Shown one piece after another: positions 34,389-43,292 of a stretch of DNA of 64,000 bases. Every line of letters begins with the position of its first letter. Positions within the stretch are counted from its first letter, which is position 1. A program made the position numbers and the translations under genes. This DNA is from Owenweeksia sp963758205. Lineage in GTDB: Bacteria; Bacteroidota; Bacteroidia; Flavobacteriales; Schleiferiaceae. The stretch lies in NCBI GenBank assembly GCA_963758205.1, contig CAVWUM010000002.1, positions 1,612,001 to 1,676,000 of the forward strand, written 5' to 3'. The notes under the pieces were generated by a model, which had not been told where the DNA came from, did no database searches, and saw nothing but the letters and a program-made list of their open reading frames with translations.

Positions 34389-37037
34389 CTGAAAACTCAT
34401 AAATTAATATTGCTTGGCGCGATAGTGCTACTTATTGCAGCATGTAAGCGCACTAAGGATACTTTTACAAGCCGTACATTCCACCGTACGGTATCTCACT
34501 TTAATCCTCTTTTTAATGGAGAGCAGGCTTTGCTTAAGGGTGAAAGCAGCCTTTCTGTTTTGCACCAAGATGATTTTTCCAAAATACTACCCGTTTTTCG
34601 CACCGGTACAAAAGCGCAGGCCAGCAACGTAAAACCGGATATGGATAAAGCCGTGGAAAAAGGCACCAAGGTGATAACCGAGCACTCCATGATGATTAGG
34701 AATGAGCAGAAGAATAAGTGGATAGATGATAGCTACCTGCTTATTGGTAAAGCCCGCTTTTACAAAAGAGAGTACCTGGAAGCTCTGGAAACCTTTAATT
34801 ATGTGATTCAGGAGTTTCCAAAATCAGAAAATTATGAGGAGGCCCGCCTTTGGGCAGCTCGCACAGAAACGGCCCTGGGTAACTATATCACCGCCAAGGA
34901 TAAGTTTGAGCAGATTTACAGAAGCGAAAAGCTGCCTAAAAAATTAAAGGGCGATGCCTTTGCGGCCTATGCCCAGCTTGAGATTGACCAAAGGAGATAT
35001 ACCCCGGCTTACCAGCTGTTGGAGCAGGCAGCTGATAAAACCCGCGATAAGGAAAAGGAAGTGCGCTGGCTTTTTATAATGGGCCAGCTGCAGGCCGCCA
35101 CCGGTAATGATCAGGAAGCAAGTGAAACTTTTAGAAAGGTTATAAAAAAAGGGCCTCCTTATGAATTACTTTTTCAGGCCCAATTAAACCGTGCACGATT
35201 TTATGATGTAGATCTTAACGATCCGGCTGTTGTCTTTAAGGATTTGGAAAAAATGCTGAAGGACGATAAGAATTACGATAATCGCGACCAGATTTACTAC
35301 GTAATGGCCGAGGTGGCCGAAAAGCTGGATGATGAGGCCAGGGTGGAAAAATACCTTAAGCAATCCATCCGCACCAGTACCACCAATGCCAACCAAAAAG
35401 CGCTGAGCTATCTGAAACTGGGTGAAATAAATTTTGATAATAAGATGTACCCCACGGCTTCAGCTTATTATGATAGTGCTTTTACCAACCTGCAAAACAC
35501 TCACCCAAGGTATAAAGAGATACAACGAAAAAAGGAGAGCCTTGGCGACCTTGTGCTAAACCTCAATACTATTTCCCTGCAGGACAGCCTGCAGCTTTTG
35601 GCCAGTTACAGTGAGAAAAAAAGACTGGAAAAAATTGATAAAATAATTGCAGACAAAAAAGCCAGGGAGCAGGAAGAGCGTGAAAGGGAGCAGGATCCAT
35701 TTAACCAGTTGCCGGGAGGCGATGGTGAATCATTTGCGCAAAATAGCCAAAGCAGCATACAGGGCGGTTCATGGTACTTTTATAACCAAAGGTTGCGTGC
35801 GGCCGGTATTACCGAGTTTACCAACAAATTTGGAAATAGAAGACTTGAGGATAATTGGCGCAGAAGCAATAAAGAACTGACTGGTGATTTTGGCGATGGC
35901 AATTCAACGGCATCAAATAATGATAATGGTGAAGGAGCCACGGTTTCAAAAAGTCAGGAAGAGGAGCGGCAGGAATATTTAAAAGATATACCGCTTACGG
36001 ATTCGGCCATGCAGGTAAGCCATGGTAAAATTGTAAATGCATACCTAAGGGTTGGTTCTATATATAAAGAAGATTTTAAGGATTATACCTCTGCAGAGGA
36101 TGAATTGAAAGATCTTTTAAAGAGGTATCCGGAATTGGATGTAAGACCACGTGTTTGGTATATGCTGTACCGAATAAATCTGCTGGCCAATGATGCCAAG
36201 GATGCTGAATATTACAAGAATCTTATAAAAAGTAATTACCCTGACTCCGAGTATGCGGCCCTGGTAGATGGCGAGCAACCCAAAAATGATCAGGATAACA
36301 GTAAGAGTCTGGCCTATTACAAAAAAACTTTTTCTACGTACGAAAATGAGGCCTATAAAAAGTCGCTGAATATGGCGGACTCTGGCCTGGTGGCGTTTGG
36401 CGGAACGGAGCAAAGCTCAAGGTTTATGATGGTGAAGGCCTTTTCGCAGGGTAAATTGGGGCAATCATCCAAAATGAGTGAAACGCTTAATGCGGTAATA
36501 GAAAAATACCCGGGCACCGAACAGGCCCAAAAAGCTCAGGAAATTTTAAGTCAGCTGGCAGCTCCGCCTATAACATCAAAGCAATCCAAAGGTGGTAAGG
36601 GCGATGGTAATGCTACTTCAAAGGAAGCACCGGCTGCATCCACGCCCGAGGCGCCATCAACGAAGTACAGCTCCAATACCAACGAGGAGCACAAGTACCT
36701 GTTGGCTCTGCCCAACATTAAAGGGCTGGTAAATAATGTTACCATTGATTTATCAGATTTCAATAAAAAGTTTTTTAAGAATATTCCGCTCAACACAAAG
36801 GCTATTTATATAAGTGCGGAAAAGCAAATGATTTTAGTGAGTGGCCTGCCCAACGAAAAAACGGCTATACAATACTTTGAGGTGCTTGATCAGCAAAACG
36901 CTTTAGACAAAAACCTTGCAGGGCAAAACTTCCAACATTTTGTAATTTCGAATTCTAATTTCTCAAAATTCTATCAGGATAAAGACTTTGAGGGATACGA
37001 AAAGTACTTTAAGGAGAATTACAAAAAAACTGAATAA
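34389..37037 (+). CDS. Type IX secretion / gliding TPR lipoprotein, PorW/SprE-like
   Basis: About 882 residues from a CTG at 34389, which yields the signal MKTHKLILLGAIVLLIAAC; the nearest alternative is TTG at 34410, which lacks the basic n-region, and a stop lies at 34374. After the lipidated Cys come many tetratricopeptide-like helical repeats (DDSYLLIGKARFYKREYLEALETFNYVIQEFPKSENYEEARLWAARTE and similar), a Q/N/S-rich linker (about 440-510), more TPR-like repeats and a beta-rich C-terminal domain ending FQHFVISNSNFSKFYQDKDFEGYEKYFKENYKK. This is the SprE/PorW layout, a periplasmic lipoprotein that links the secretion machine to the outer membrane. Confidence 0.85.
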   Translation: MKTHKLILLGAIVLLIAACKRTKDTFTSRTFHRTVSHFNPLFNGEQALLKGESSLSVLHQDDFSKILPVFRTGTKAQASNVKPDMDKAVEKGTKVITEHSMMIRNEQKNKWIDDSYLLIGKARFYKREYLEALETFNYVIQEFPKSENYEEARLWAARTETALGNYITAKDKFEQIYRSEKLPKKLKGDAFAAYAQLEIDQRRYTPAYQLLEQAADKTRDKEKEVRWLFIMGQLQAATGNDQEASETFRKVIKKGPPYELLFQAQLNRARFYDVDLNDPAVVFKDLEKMLKDDKNYDNRDQIYYVMAEVAEKLDDEARVEKYLKQSIRTSTTNANQKALSYLKLGEINFDNKMYPTASAYYDSAFTNLQNTHPRYKEIQRKKESLGDLVLNLNTISLQDSLQLLASYSEKKRLEKIDKIIADKKAREQEEREREQDPFNQLPGGDGESFAQNSQSSIQGGSWYFYNQRLRAAGITEFTNKFGNRRLEDNWRRSNKELTGDFGDGNSTASNNDNGEGATVSKSQEEERQEYLKDIPLTDSAMQVSHGKIVNAYLRVGSIYKEDFKDYTSAEDELKDLLKRYPELDVRPRVWYMLYRINLLANDAKDAEYYKNLIKSNYPDSEYAALVDGEQPKNDQDNSKSLAYYKKTFSTYENEAYKKSLNMADSGLVAFGGTEQSSRFMMVKAFSQGKLGQSSKMSETLNAVIEKYPGTEQAQKAQEILSQLAAPPITSKQSKGGKGDGNATSKEAPAASTPEAPSTKYSSNTNEEHKYLLALPNIKGLVNNVTIDLSDFNKKFFKNIPLNTKAIYISAEKQMILVSGLPNEKTAIQYFEVLDQQNALDKNLAGQNFQHFVISNSNFSKFYQDKDFEGYEKYFKENYKKTE

Positions 37038-37045
37038 TCACCAGT

Positions 37046-37474
37046 ATGATTAAAAAAACCAAAGCAGCTGAAGAAACCGGACAGGCCAGTAACCGTATAA
37101 TGGCGGGTACTACCATTGAGGGAGATGTAAACTCAAAGGGCGACATAAGGGTTGACGGTTCACTAAAAGGCAATATTAACATCAGCGGTAAGCTTGTAGT
37201 TGGTGAAAAAGGAAAAGTAGAAGGAGAGATTAAATGCTCTAACGCCAATGTATCGGGCTCATTAAAAGGCAAAATTGAGGTGAGCGAGCTTTTGGCACTG
37301 CAGGCTACTGCGCGTGTTAATGGCGAAGTGCTTACCAACAAACTTTCTGTAGAGCCGGGCGCTGAGTTTTCAGGTTCGTGTAGTATGGGCTCCGTAATTA
37401 GGGAGATTAAGAATGACAAAGAAGACTCAGAAGGAAGAGGAAAAGAAAGTTCCGAAAAAGGAGCGTCAGCTTAA
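37046..37474 (+). CDS. Bactofilin family polymer-forming protein
   Basis: 142 residues. A short basic N-terminal tail is followed by the right-handed beta-helix of bactofilins (about 18-115): IMAGTTIEGDVNSKGDIRVDGSLKGNI, GKLVVGEKGKVEGEIKCSNANVSGSLKGKI, VNGEVLTNKLSVEPGAEFSGSCSMG. Bactofilins self-assemble into cytoskeletal filaments. The gene starts eight bases after the sprE-like stop and overlaps atpZ by 62 bases in another frame. Confidence 0.92.
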   Translation: MIKKTKAAEETGQASNRIMAGTTIEGDVNSKGDIRVDGSLKGNINISGKLVVGEKGKVEGEIKCSNANVSGSLKGKIEVSELLALQATARVNGEVLTNKLSVEPGAEFSGSCSMGSVIREIKNDKEDSEGRGKESSEKGASA

Positions 37475-37658
37475 TCAATACATTAGGTATAGCGCCATTG
37501 CATTTCAAATGGGTGGCATTATTGGCTTAGGCGTATGGCTGGGCTACTGGCTTGATGGCCGTTATAACACGCAAACACCCTGGTTCACCATCGGCATAGG
37601 CCTCTTTTCCATCTTTGTGGCGCTTTACGTTTCTCTAAAAGATTTTCTCAAAAAATAA
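37413..37658 (+). CDS. AtpZ/AtpI family ATP synthase accessory protein
   Basis: 81 residues. A basic N-terminus (KKTQKEEEKKVPKKERQ) and two membrane segments: IRYSAIAFQMGGIIGLGVWLGYWLDG and WFTIGIGLFSIFVALYVSLKDF. This hairpin is typical of AtpZ/AtpI, which aids c-ring assembly or carries Mg2+/Ca2+. The first 62 bases overlap the bactofilin gene in a different frame; the conserved N-terminal region requires this start. Stop and next start overlap as TAATG. Confidence 0.88.
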   Translation: MTKKTQKEEEKKVPKKERQLNQYIRYSAIAFQMGGIIGLGVWLGYWLDGRYNTQTPWFTIGIGLFSIFVALYVSLKDFLKK

Positions 37659-38095
37659 TGGGTATAACTAAAAACCTAACCGGGTTTGCGCTCAAAATTG
37701 TACTGCTCACAATTTTTTTGGTGGGATTAAGCTATGTAGTAGTTACGTACACCCGCCACTCAGTTTCGGTTAATGAACTGGTGGTGATGTATGCTTACCT
37801 GGTATCGCTTACTTTGCTCAGTTTTGCATTGGTGCTAATTGCCGGGAGCAAAAAATATGATCGTGCGGGCTTTACCTTTTTAGGGCTTGCACTTATTAAA
37901 CTCATGGTGTCATTTGCATTTCTTTGGCCCCAAATATCCTCTAAAGACGAAGCTGTAAAGCCATACCTGTTCCATTTTTTCGCCCTCTATTTTATCTACC
38001 TCGCTTTTGAGGCGTGGCAGGTTGTAAAAGTTATCCAAACGGCCGACCCAAATAAAGGCGTAACACAGTATAAAGATTTAGATAAAGACACCTAA
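37658..38095 (+). CDS. Small four-helix membrane protein (DUF6168-like)
   Basis: 145 residues with four hydrophobic segments (about 8-28, 42-63, 71-90, 103-122). Located between atpZ and atpB, where Flavobacteriia usually encode a DUF6168 protein. It probably serves ATP synthase assembly or ion homeostasis, but no function is shown. Translationally coupled to atpZ by the TAATG junction. Confidence 0.75.
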   Translation: MGITKNLTGFALKIVLLTIFLVGLSYVVVTYTRHSVSVNELVVMYAYLVSLTLLSFALVLIAGSKKYDRAGFTFLGLALIKLMVSFAFLWPQISSKDEAVKPYLFHFFALYFIYLAFEAWQVVKVIQTADPNKGVTQYKDLDKDT

Positions 38096-38123
38096 TTGTT
38101 TAAAGTTTTTTACTCTACATTTG
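38096..38123 (+). promoter_or_regulatory. Candidate promoter of the atpB operon
   Basis: TTG (38096-38098) and a perfect TACATTTG box (38116-38123) are separated by 17 bases, in the short gap before atpB. Allows expression of atpB-G independent of the upstream sprE-bactofilin-atpZ transcript. Confidence 0.55.
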
Positions 38124-38161
38124 CAGCGATTTTGAAAAACGCTTAGCTGATATACAAAGTA

Positions 38162-39310
38162 ATGCGCAAACAATTAAATTACAGCTGGTTAGCCATACTT
38201 GCTCTTTCTTTAGTGCTAACTAATAGTGTGGTGGCACAAAGCCATGATGAGCATAATCACGAAGAGAACATTACTGAAACAGTTGGCGAACCCGCCTCAA
38301 GTGATGAATCTGTTGCACAATCTTTAGAAGAAGAAGACTATGATCCAACCCCTGTGGTTATGCATCATATTCAGGATTCTCATGGTTTTCATGTATATGG
38401 TGAGGGTGAGAGTGCCGTAACGGTTCCGCTGCCTGTAATTTTATGGACGGATAATGGCCTGGTTACATTCATGTCTTCCGCATTTCACCATGATATTGAG
38501 GGGCACCATATTGTAGAGGTCAGCGGTAAGCGCTTTGTAAACCTGCACGAAGATATCTATCAACTGAATGATGGAGCAAGGGCCATACAATTTGATGAAG
38601 ATCACCATCCGGTGAACGCTTCAAAGCCTTTAGATTTTTCGATTACCAAAAACGTGTTTACCCTGTTGCTTGCAGCGGTAATACTTTGCCTGGTGTTTAT
38701 GAGCGTTGCAAGGCGTTATAAAAAAGGACACGAAGTGCCAAAGGGACTTGCCGGCTTTATGGAGCCGCTTGTGGTATTTGTGCGCGATGATATTGCCGAA
38801 CCCAATATCGGCAAAAAGTACGAGCGCTATATGCCCTTATTACTTACTATGTTTTTCCTGATCTGGGTTTTAAACCTGATGGGATTGGTTCCATTTTTTC
38901 CGTTTAGCGCAAACATGAGTGGTAACATTGCTTTCACAATGTCATTAGCCGTGGTTACACTATTGGTTACCAACTTTAGCGGAAATAGTAGCTATTGGAA
39001 ACACATTTTGCTTCCTCCGGTACCAAAGGCACTATGGATCATCATGATCCCTGTAGAGATCATAGGTATTCTTACCAAGCCTTTTGCACTGATGATACGT
39101 TTGTTTGCAAACATTACTGCCGGGCACATTATCGTATTGAGTCTTATCTCACTTATTTTCATTTTTAAAACTCCGGCCATGGGGCTGGTATCGGTGCCAT
39201 TTGCACTGTTTATCTCTGTGTTGGAGTTGTTGGTGGCTGCTTTGCAGGCCTACATTTTTACGATGTTAACTGCGCTGTTTATCGGTACAGCGGTAGAAGA
39301 TCATCATTAA
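38162..39310 (+). CDS. atpB: ATP synthase F0 subunit a
   Basis: 382 residues, longer than E. coli AtpB because of an N-terminal signal-like segment and a His/Glu-rich periplasmic extension (about 25-150), usual for Bacteroidota. The core has membrane helices with NLMGLVPFFPFSANMSGNIAF and the essential arginine in PFALMIRLFANITAGHIIVLS. Forms the stator half-channels for protons at the c-ring. First gene of the atpBEFHAG cluster. Confidence 0.95.
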   Translation: MRKQLNYSWLAILALSLVLTNSVVAQSHDEHNHEENITETVGEPASSDESVAQSLEEEDYDPTPVVMHHIQDSHGFHVYGEGESAVTVPLPVILWTDNGLVTFMSSAFHHDIEGHHIVEVSGKRFVNLHEDIYQLNDGARAIQFDEDHHPVNASKPLDFSITKNVFTLLLAAVILCLVFMSVARRYKKGHEVPKGLAGFMEPLVVFVRDDIAEPNIGKKYERYMPLLLTMFFLIWVLNLMGLVPFFPFSANMSGNIAFTMSLAVVTLLVTNFSGNSSYWKHILLPPVPKALWIIMIPVEIIGILTKPFALMIRLFANITAGHIIVLSLISLIFIFKTPAMGLVSVPFALFISVLELLVAALQAYIFTMLTALFIGTAVEDHH

Positions 39311-39350
39311 TAATTTGAGTGTATTGTTTAATAAATAAATCCTGTTAATT

Positions 39351-39548
39351 ATGAGTTTTGCTGCAATTGGAGCTGGTTTAGCTGTTATCGGTGCCGGTAT
39401 TGGTATCGGTCAAGTAGGTGGTCGTGCAATGGATGGTATTGCCCGTCAGCCAGAAGCCAGTGGAAAAATCCAGACTGCGATGATTATTGCTGCTGCACTT
39501 GTTGAGGGTGTTGCCCTTTTCGGTGTTGTAGTTGCTTTGATCTCCTAA
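39351..39548 (+). CDS. atpE: ATP synthase F0 subunit c
   Basis: 65 residues, two helices joined by the polar loop ARQPEASGK. The ion-binding acid is E52 in AALVEGVALF. The residues after it (Gly, Val) are not the Ser-Thr found in sodium-binding c-rings, and Q21 aligns one turn away from the sodium-site glutamine, so proton coupling is likely. The gene is followed by a strong hairpin (39570-39598). Confidence 0.96.
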   Translation: MSFAAIGAGLAVIGAGIGIGQVGGRAMDGIARQPEASGKIQTAMIIAAALVEGVALFGVVVALIS

Positions 39549-39569
39549 TCATTTGGAAAACACAAAGAA

Positions 39570-39598
39570 GAGCTTACCAACGGTTGGTTGGTAAGCTC
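39570..39598 (+). promoter_or_regulatory. Intercistronic hairpin between atpE and atpF
   Basis: A perfect 12-bp stem (GAGCTTACCAAC / GTTGGTAAGCTC) with a five-base loop, followed by TCTTT and A-rich DNA rather than a clean T-run. It lies in the 100-base gap between atpE and atpF. It may stabilise the atpE message or cause partial termination, either of which would favour subunit c; both are inferences. Confidence 0.7.
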
Positions 39599-39648
39599 TC
39601 TTTAAAAAATTTATTAAGGATTTACACCTATTTAAAGATTTTGATAAA

Positions 39649-40143
39649 ATGGAATTAGTTACACCCGAAATTGGCCTTATCTTTTGGACTACCATTACAT
39701 TCGTAATCCTGCTTTTCCTTTTGGCGAAATTTGCCTGGAGGCCAATTCTAAATGCCGTAAAAAATCGCGAGGAGTCTATTCGGGAAGCTTTGGCATCAGC
39801 CGACAAGGCGCGCGAGGAAATGGCTCAGCTAAAATCTGACAATGAGCAAATTCTTAGGGAAGCACGTGCAGAGCGTGATTCTATATTAAGAGATGCACGT
39901 GAGATCAAAGAAAAGATGATAGCCGAAGCTAAAGGTACAGCCGCTGCTGAGGCAGACAGATTGGTGGAGCAAGCCAAAGAAATGATCGAGAATCAAAAAA
40001 TGGCGGCTATTACGGATCTTAAAAATCAGGTTGCTTCAATGTCTATTGATATTGCTGAAAAAATACTTCGCAAGCAATTGGAGAATAAGGAAAACCAGGT
40101 TACCCTTGTTGAAGAGCAATTGAAGGACTTCAAATTAAACTAA
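39649..40143 (+). CDS. atpF: ATP synthase F0 subunit b
   Basis: 164 residues. N-terminal membrane anchor (PEIGLIFWTTITFVILLFLLAKFAW) then RPILNAVKNREESIREALASADKAREEMAQL, the usual start of the peripheral-stalk coiled coil, continuing helical to the end. A dimer holds F1 to subunit a. Sits downstream of the atpE hairpin. Confidence 0.94.
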   Translation: MELVTPEIGLIFWTTITFVILLFLLAKFAWRPILNAVKNREESIREALASADKAREEMAQLKSDNEQILREARAERDSILRDAREIKEKMIAEAKGTAAAEADRLVEQAKEMIENQKMAAITDLKNQVASMSIDIAEKILRKQLENKENQVTLVEEQLKDFKLN

Positions 40144-40154
40144 GCAACTTACTG

Positions 40155-40712
40155 ATGATTGTAACGACCTTAAATCGCAGATACGCCAAATCATTTCTTG
40201 ATCTTGCTGTGGAGCAAAACGTTCTGGAGCAGGTAAATGATGATATGGTTTTTATTCTCGGAGTTATCGAGTCGTCAAGAGAGCTTCGTACTATGCTTAA
40301 AAGCCCCGTAATAAGCGAGGATAAAAAAAGAGCAGTACTTGAAGCCGTTATTGGCCCATCCGTAAGTACGCTAACCAACTCCTTCGTTAAAATTATTTTA
40401 AAGAAGGGCCGTGAGTCGCAAATTGAAGGTATCGCACATGGTTTTAGAAACCTGTACCGTGCACATCATGGCATTGAAGAAGCTGTTATTACCTCGGCTC
40501 ACGATCTTACCGATGCGCAAAAAGAAGATACACGCACTAAGCTGAGGGCTGTTACCGGCAGTACAATTCAGATAAAGGAAATTATTGACCCATCAATTAT
40601 TGGGGGAATAAAAATAAGGGTAGGCGACAGGCAGTATAATGGCAGCCTTGCTTACCAGCTTGAACAGCTGAAGAGGCAGTTTAAGGAAAATCAATACATC
40701 GCAGACTTTTAA
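40155..40712 (+). CDS. atpH: ATP synthase F1 subunit delta
   Basis: 185 residues. Family pattern RRYAKSFLDLAVEQNVLEQVNDDM at the N-terminus, SPVISEDKKRAVL, and the C-terminal IDPSIIGGIKIRVGDRQYNGSLAYQLEQLKRQF. Joins the b-subunit stalk to the top of F1. Confidence 0.92.
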   Translation: MIVTTLNRRYAKSFLDLAVEQNVLEQVNDDMVFILGVIESSRELRTMLKSPVISEDKKRAVLEAVIGPSVSTLTNSFVKIILKKGRESQIEGIAHGFRNLYRAHHGIEEAVITSAHDLTDAQKEDTRTKLRAVTGSTIQIKEIIDPSIIGGIKIRVGDRQYNGSLAYQLEQLKRQFKENQYIADF

Positions 40713-40739
40713 CATTACCATTGATAAAGGCTAATTAAA

Positions 40740-42314
40740 ATGGCAGAAGTAAAACCCGCTGAAGTATCAGCAATCTTAAGACAACAACTTGCCGGATTCA
40801 AAAGCGAATCTGAACTTGAAGAAGTAGGAACCGTATTGCAGGTAGGTGACGGTATTGCCCGTGCCTATGGTTTGAGCAAAGCTCAGGCCGGTGAGTTGGT
40901 TGAATTTGAAAATGGCCTTAGAGGTATCGTACTGAACCTTGAAGAGGACAACGTTGGTATCGTATTGCTTGGAAAAGCTGACGAGATTAAAGAAGGTAGT
41001 ACTGTAAAACGTACTAACCAGATTGCCTCTTTGAAAGTAGGTGAGGGTATGCTTGGCCGTGTGGTTGATACCCTGGGTAACCCAATTGATGGTAAAGGAC
41101 CAATACAAGGCGATACTTATGAGATGCCATTGGAGCGTAAAGCACCTGGTGTTATCTATCGCCAGCCTGTTACCGAGCCACTACAAACCGGTATAAAGGC
41201 AATTGACTCCATGATTCCTGTAGGACGTGGACAGCGTGAGTTGATTATTGGTGACCGCCAGACTGGTAAATCTACCGTGGCGATTGATACCATCATCAAC
41301 CAAAAAGAATTTTACGATAAGGGAGAGCCTGTATTCTGTATCTATGTGGCTATCGGCCAAAAAGGATCAACAGTAGCAGGTATTGCCAAAACCCTTGAAG
41401 ATAAAGGAGCAATGGATTACACCGTAATCGTAGCGGCTAATGCTGCCGATCCTGCTCCTATGCAGTTTTATGCTCCGTTTGCCGGTGCTGCTATTGGCGA
41501 GTTTTTCCGCGATACGGGCCGCCCTGCACTTATTATTTATGATGACCTTTCAAAGCAGGCGGTTGCTTACCGTGAGGTATCACTTCTGCTAAGACGTCCT
41601 CCGGGCCGTGAGGCTTATCCTGGTGATGTATTTTACCTACACAGCCGCTTATTGGAGCGTGCCGCAAAAGTTATCAATGACGATGATATTGCTGCACAAA
41701 TGAATGACCTTCCGGATTCATTGAAGGGAATGGTAAAAGGTGGTGGCTCACTTACGGCACTTCCTATTATCGAAACCCAGGCGGGTGACGTATCTGCCTA
41801 TATCCCAACCAACGTAATTTCTATTACTGATGGGCAGATCTTCCTTGAGTCAGACTTGTTCCTGGCCGGTGTACGCCCTGCAATTAACGTGGGTATTTCG
41901 GTATCTCGTGTGGGTGGTAACGCTCAGATTAAATCGATGAAGAAAGTAGCCGGTACCCTTAAGCTTGACCAGGCTCAGTACCGCGAACTTGAGGCATTTG
42001 CCAAGTTTGGTTCTGACCTTGATGCTGCTACAATGAGCGTAATCAACAAGGGTAAGCGTAACGTGGAAATCCTTAAGCAAGGTGTAAACAGCCCGGTATC
42101 TGTAGAAAAGCAAATTGCTATTATTTACTGCGGTACCAAAGGTTTGTTGAACAATGTGCCTGTGGATAAAGTAAAAACTTTTGAAAACGAGTTTATCGAT
42201 TACCTCAGCAACAAGCACCAGGATGTATTGGATACTTTGAGAGCAGGTAAGCTTACGGATGAGGTAACTGATACACTTGAGAAAGTAGCAAAAGACTTAG
42301 CAGCAAACTACTAA
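40740..42314 (+). CDS. atpA: ATP synthase F1 subunit alpha
   Basis: 524 residues. Walker A GDRQTGKSTVAIDT (about 168-181), Walker B RPALIIYDDLSKQA and signature ISVSRVGGNAQ. Non-catalytic nucleotide-binding subunit of F1. Followed by a 79-base gap with a CAGTTGGCAGT/AACTGCAAACTG low-complexity repeat and then atpG. Confidence 0.97.
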   Translation: MAEVKPAEVSAILRQQLAGFKSESELEEVGTVLQVGDGIARAYGLSKAQAGELVEFENGLRGIVLNLEEDNVGIVLLGKADEIKEGSTVKRTNQIASLKVGEGMLGRVVDTLGNPIDGKGPIQGDTYEMPLERKAPGVIYRQPVTEPLQTGIKAIDSMIPVGRGQRELIIGDRQTGKSTVAIDTIINQKEFYDKGEPVFCIYVAIGQKGSTVAGIAKTLEDKGAMDYTVIVAANAADPAPMQFYAPFAGAAIGEFFRDTGRPALIIYDDLSKQAVAYREVSLLLRRPPGREAYPGDVFYLHSRLLERAAKVINDDDIAAQMNDLPDSLKGMVKGGGSLTALPIIETQAGDVSAYIPTNVISITDGQIFLESDLFLAGVRPAINVGISVSRVGGNAQIKSMKKVAGTLKLDQAQYRELEAFAKFGSDLDAATMSVINKGKRNVEILKQGVNSPVSVEKQIAIIYCGTKGLLNNVPVDKVKTFENEFIDYLSNKHQDVLDTLRAGKLTDEVTDTLEKVAKDLAANY

Positions 42315-42317
42315 TTT

Positions 42318-42392
42318 TCAGTTGGCAGTGGGCAGTCAGCAATTTTGTAAACTGCCTTTGAAAACTGCAAACTGGGATATTGCAAACTGAAA
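42318..42392. repeat. AACTGCAAACTG / GGCAGTCAGCA low-complexity intergenic repeat
   Basis: Imperfect repeats of CAGTTGGCAGT, AACTGCCTT, AACTGCAAACTG and GCAAACTGA fill the gap between atpA and atpG. Such direct-repeat tracts are a recognisable intergenic feature in Bacteroidota genomes; here one lies within an operon. Confidence 0.55.
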
Positions 42393-42393
42393 A

Positions 42394-43257
42394 ATGGCGA
42401 ACTTAAAGGAACTTAGAAACAGGATTACATCGGTATCATCTACCATGCAGATTACCTCTGCCATGAAGATGGTATCTGCTGCCAAGCTGAAGCGTGCGCA
42501 GGATGCCATTACCCAAATGCGCCCTTATGCCGAAAAGCTGGAAGAAATATTGGTAAACCTTAGTGCCTCTTTGGATAGCTCTGAAGGCGTGTATTCGCGC
42601 AAAGCCGAAAAAGTGGAAAAGGTACTTCTGGTAGCTGTGTCTTCAAACAGAGGTTTGGCAGGTGCTTTTAATGCCAATATTTTAAAGGCTGTAGTTCGAA
42701 TAATGAACGAAAACCCAGGTGTTAAGTACGAGATTTTTGGCTTGGGTAAAAAGGTGTACGATCTTGGTCGTAGAAGAGGTTTTTCCCTTGCCGGAGAGCA
42801 GAATAGCATTTATGATGATCTTACTTTTGATAATGTGAGTGAGATTGCCGAAATGCTGATGAAACGCTTCCGTGATGGAGAATATGACAGAATTGAACTT
42901 ATCTACAACCAGTTTAAAAACGCAGCTGTACAGCATGTGCAGGTAGAGCAGTTTTTACCGGTAAGAGAAGTAAAAGGCGAAGCATCACAAGGTGCGGGTG
43001 ATTATATTTATGAGCCCGGCAAAGAAGAAATTCTGGAAGACCTGATACCAAAGTCGCTGAAAACCCAGCTATTTAAAGCGGTATTGGATAGTAATGCATC
43101 TGAGCACGGAGCACGTATGACGGCTATGCACAAGGCAACCGACAACGCATCCGAACTTAGAAAGCAATTGAAACTTTCTTACAACAAAGCCCGTCAGGCC
43201 GCCATTACCAACGAAATCCTTGAGATTGTTGGTGGCGCTGAGGCATTGAAAGGCTAG
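42394..43257 (+). CDS. atpG: ATP synthase F1 subunit gamma
   Basis: 287 residues. N-terminal helix ELRNRITSVSSTMQITSAMKMVSAAKLKRAQ, VLLVAVSSNRGLAGAFNANI, and the C-terminal helix ATDNASELRKQLKLSYNKARQAAITNEILEIVGGAEAL: the rotor shaft of F1. It is the last gene of the cluster; beta (atpD) and epsilon (atpC) do not follow. Confidence 0.96.
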   Translation: MANLKELRNRITSVSSTMQITSAMKMVSAAKLKRAQDAITQMRPYAEKLEEILVNLSASLDSSEGVYSRKAEKVEKVLLVAVSSNRGLAGAFNANILKAVVRIMNENPGVKYEIFGLGKKVYDLGRRRGFSLAGEQNSIYDDLTFDNVSEIAEMLMKRFRDGEYDRIELIYNQFKNAAVQHVQVEQFLPVREVKGEASQGAGDYIYEPGKEEILEDLIPKSLKTQLFKAVLDSNASEHGARMTAMHKATDNASELRKQLKLSYNKARQAAITNEILEIVGGAEALKG

Positions 43258-43292
43258 AGTTTAGATAGCAGATTTTATACATTAGATATTAG

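Noticed and set aside
39351..39548. Sodium-driven ATP synthase
   Set aside because: The residues after E52 are Gly-Val, not the Ser-Thr of sodium-binding c-rings, and Q21 does not align with the sodium-site glutamine.
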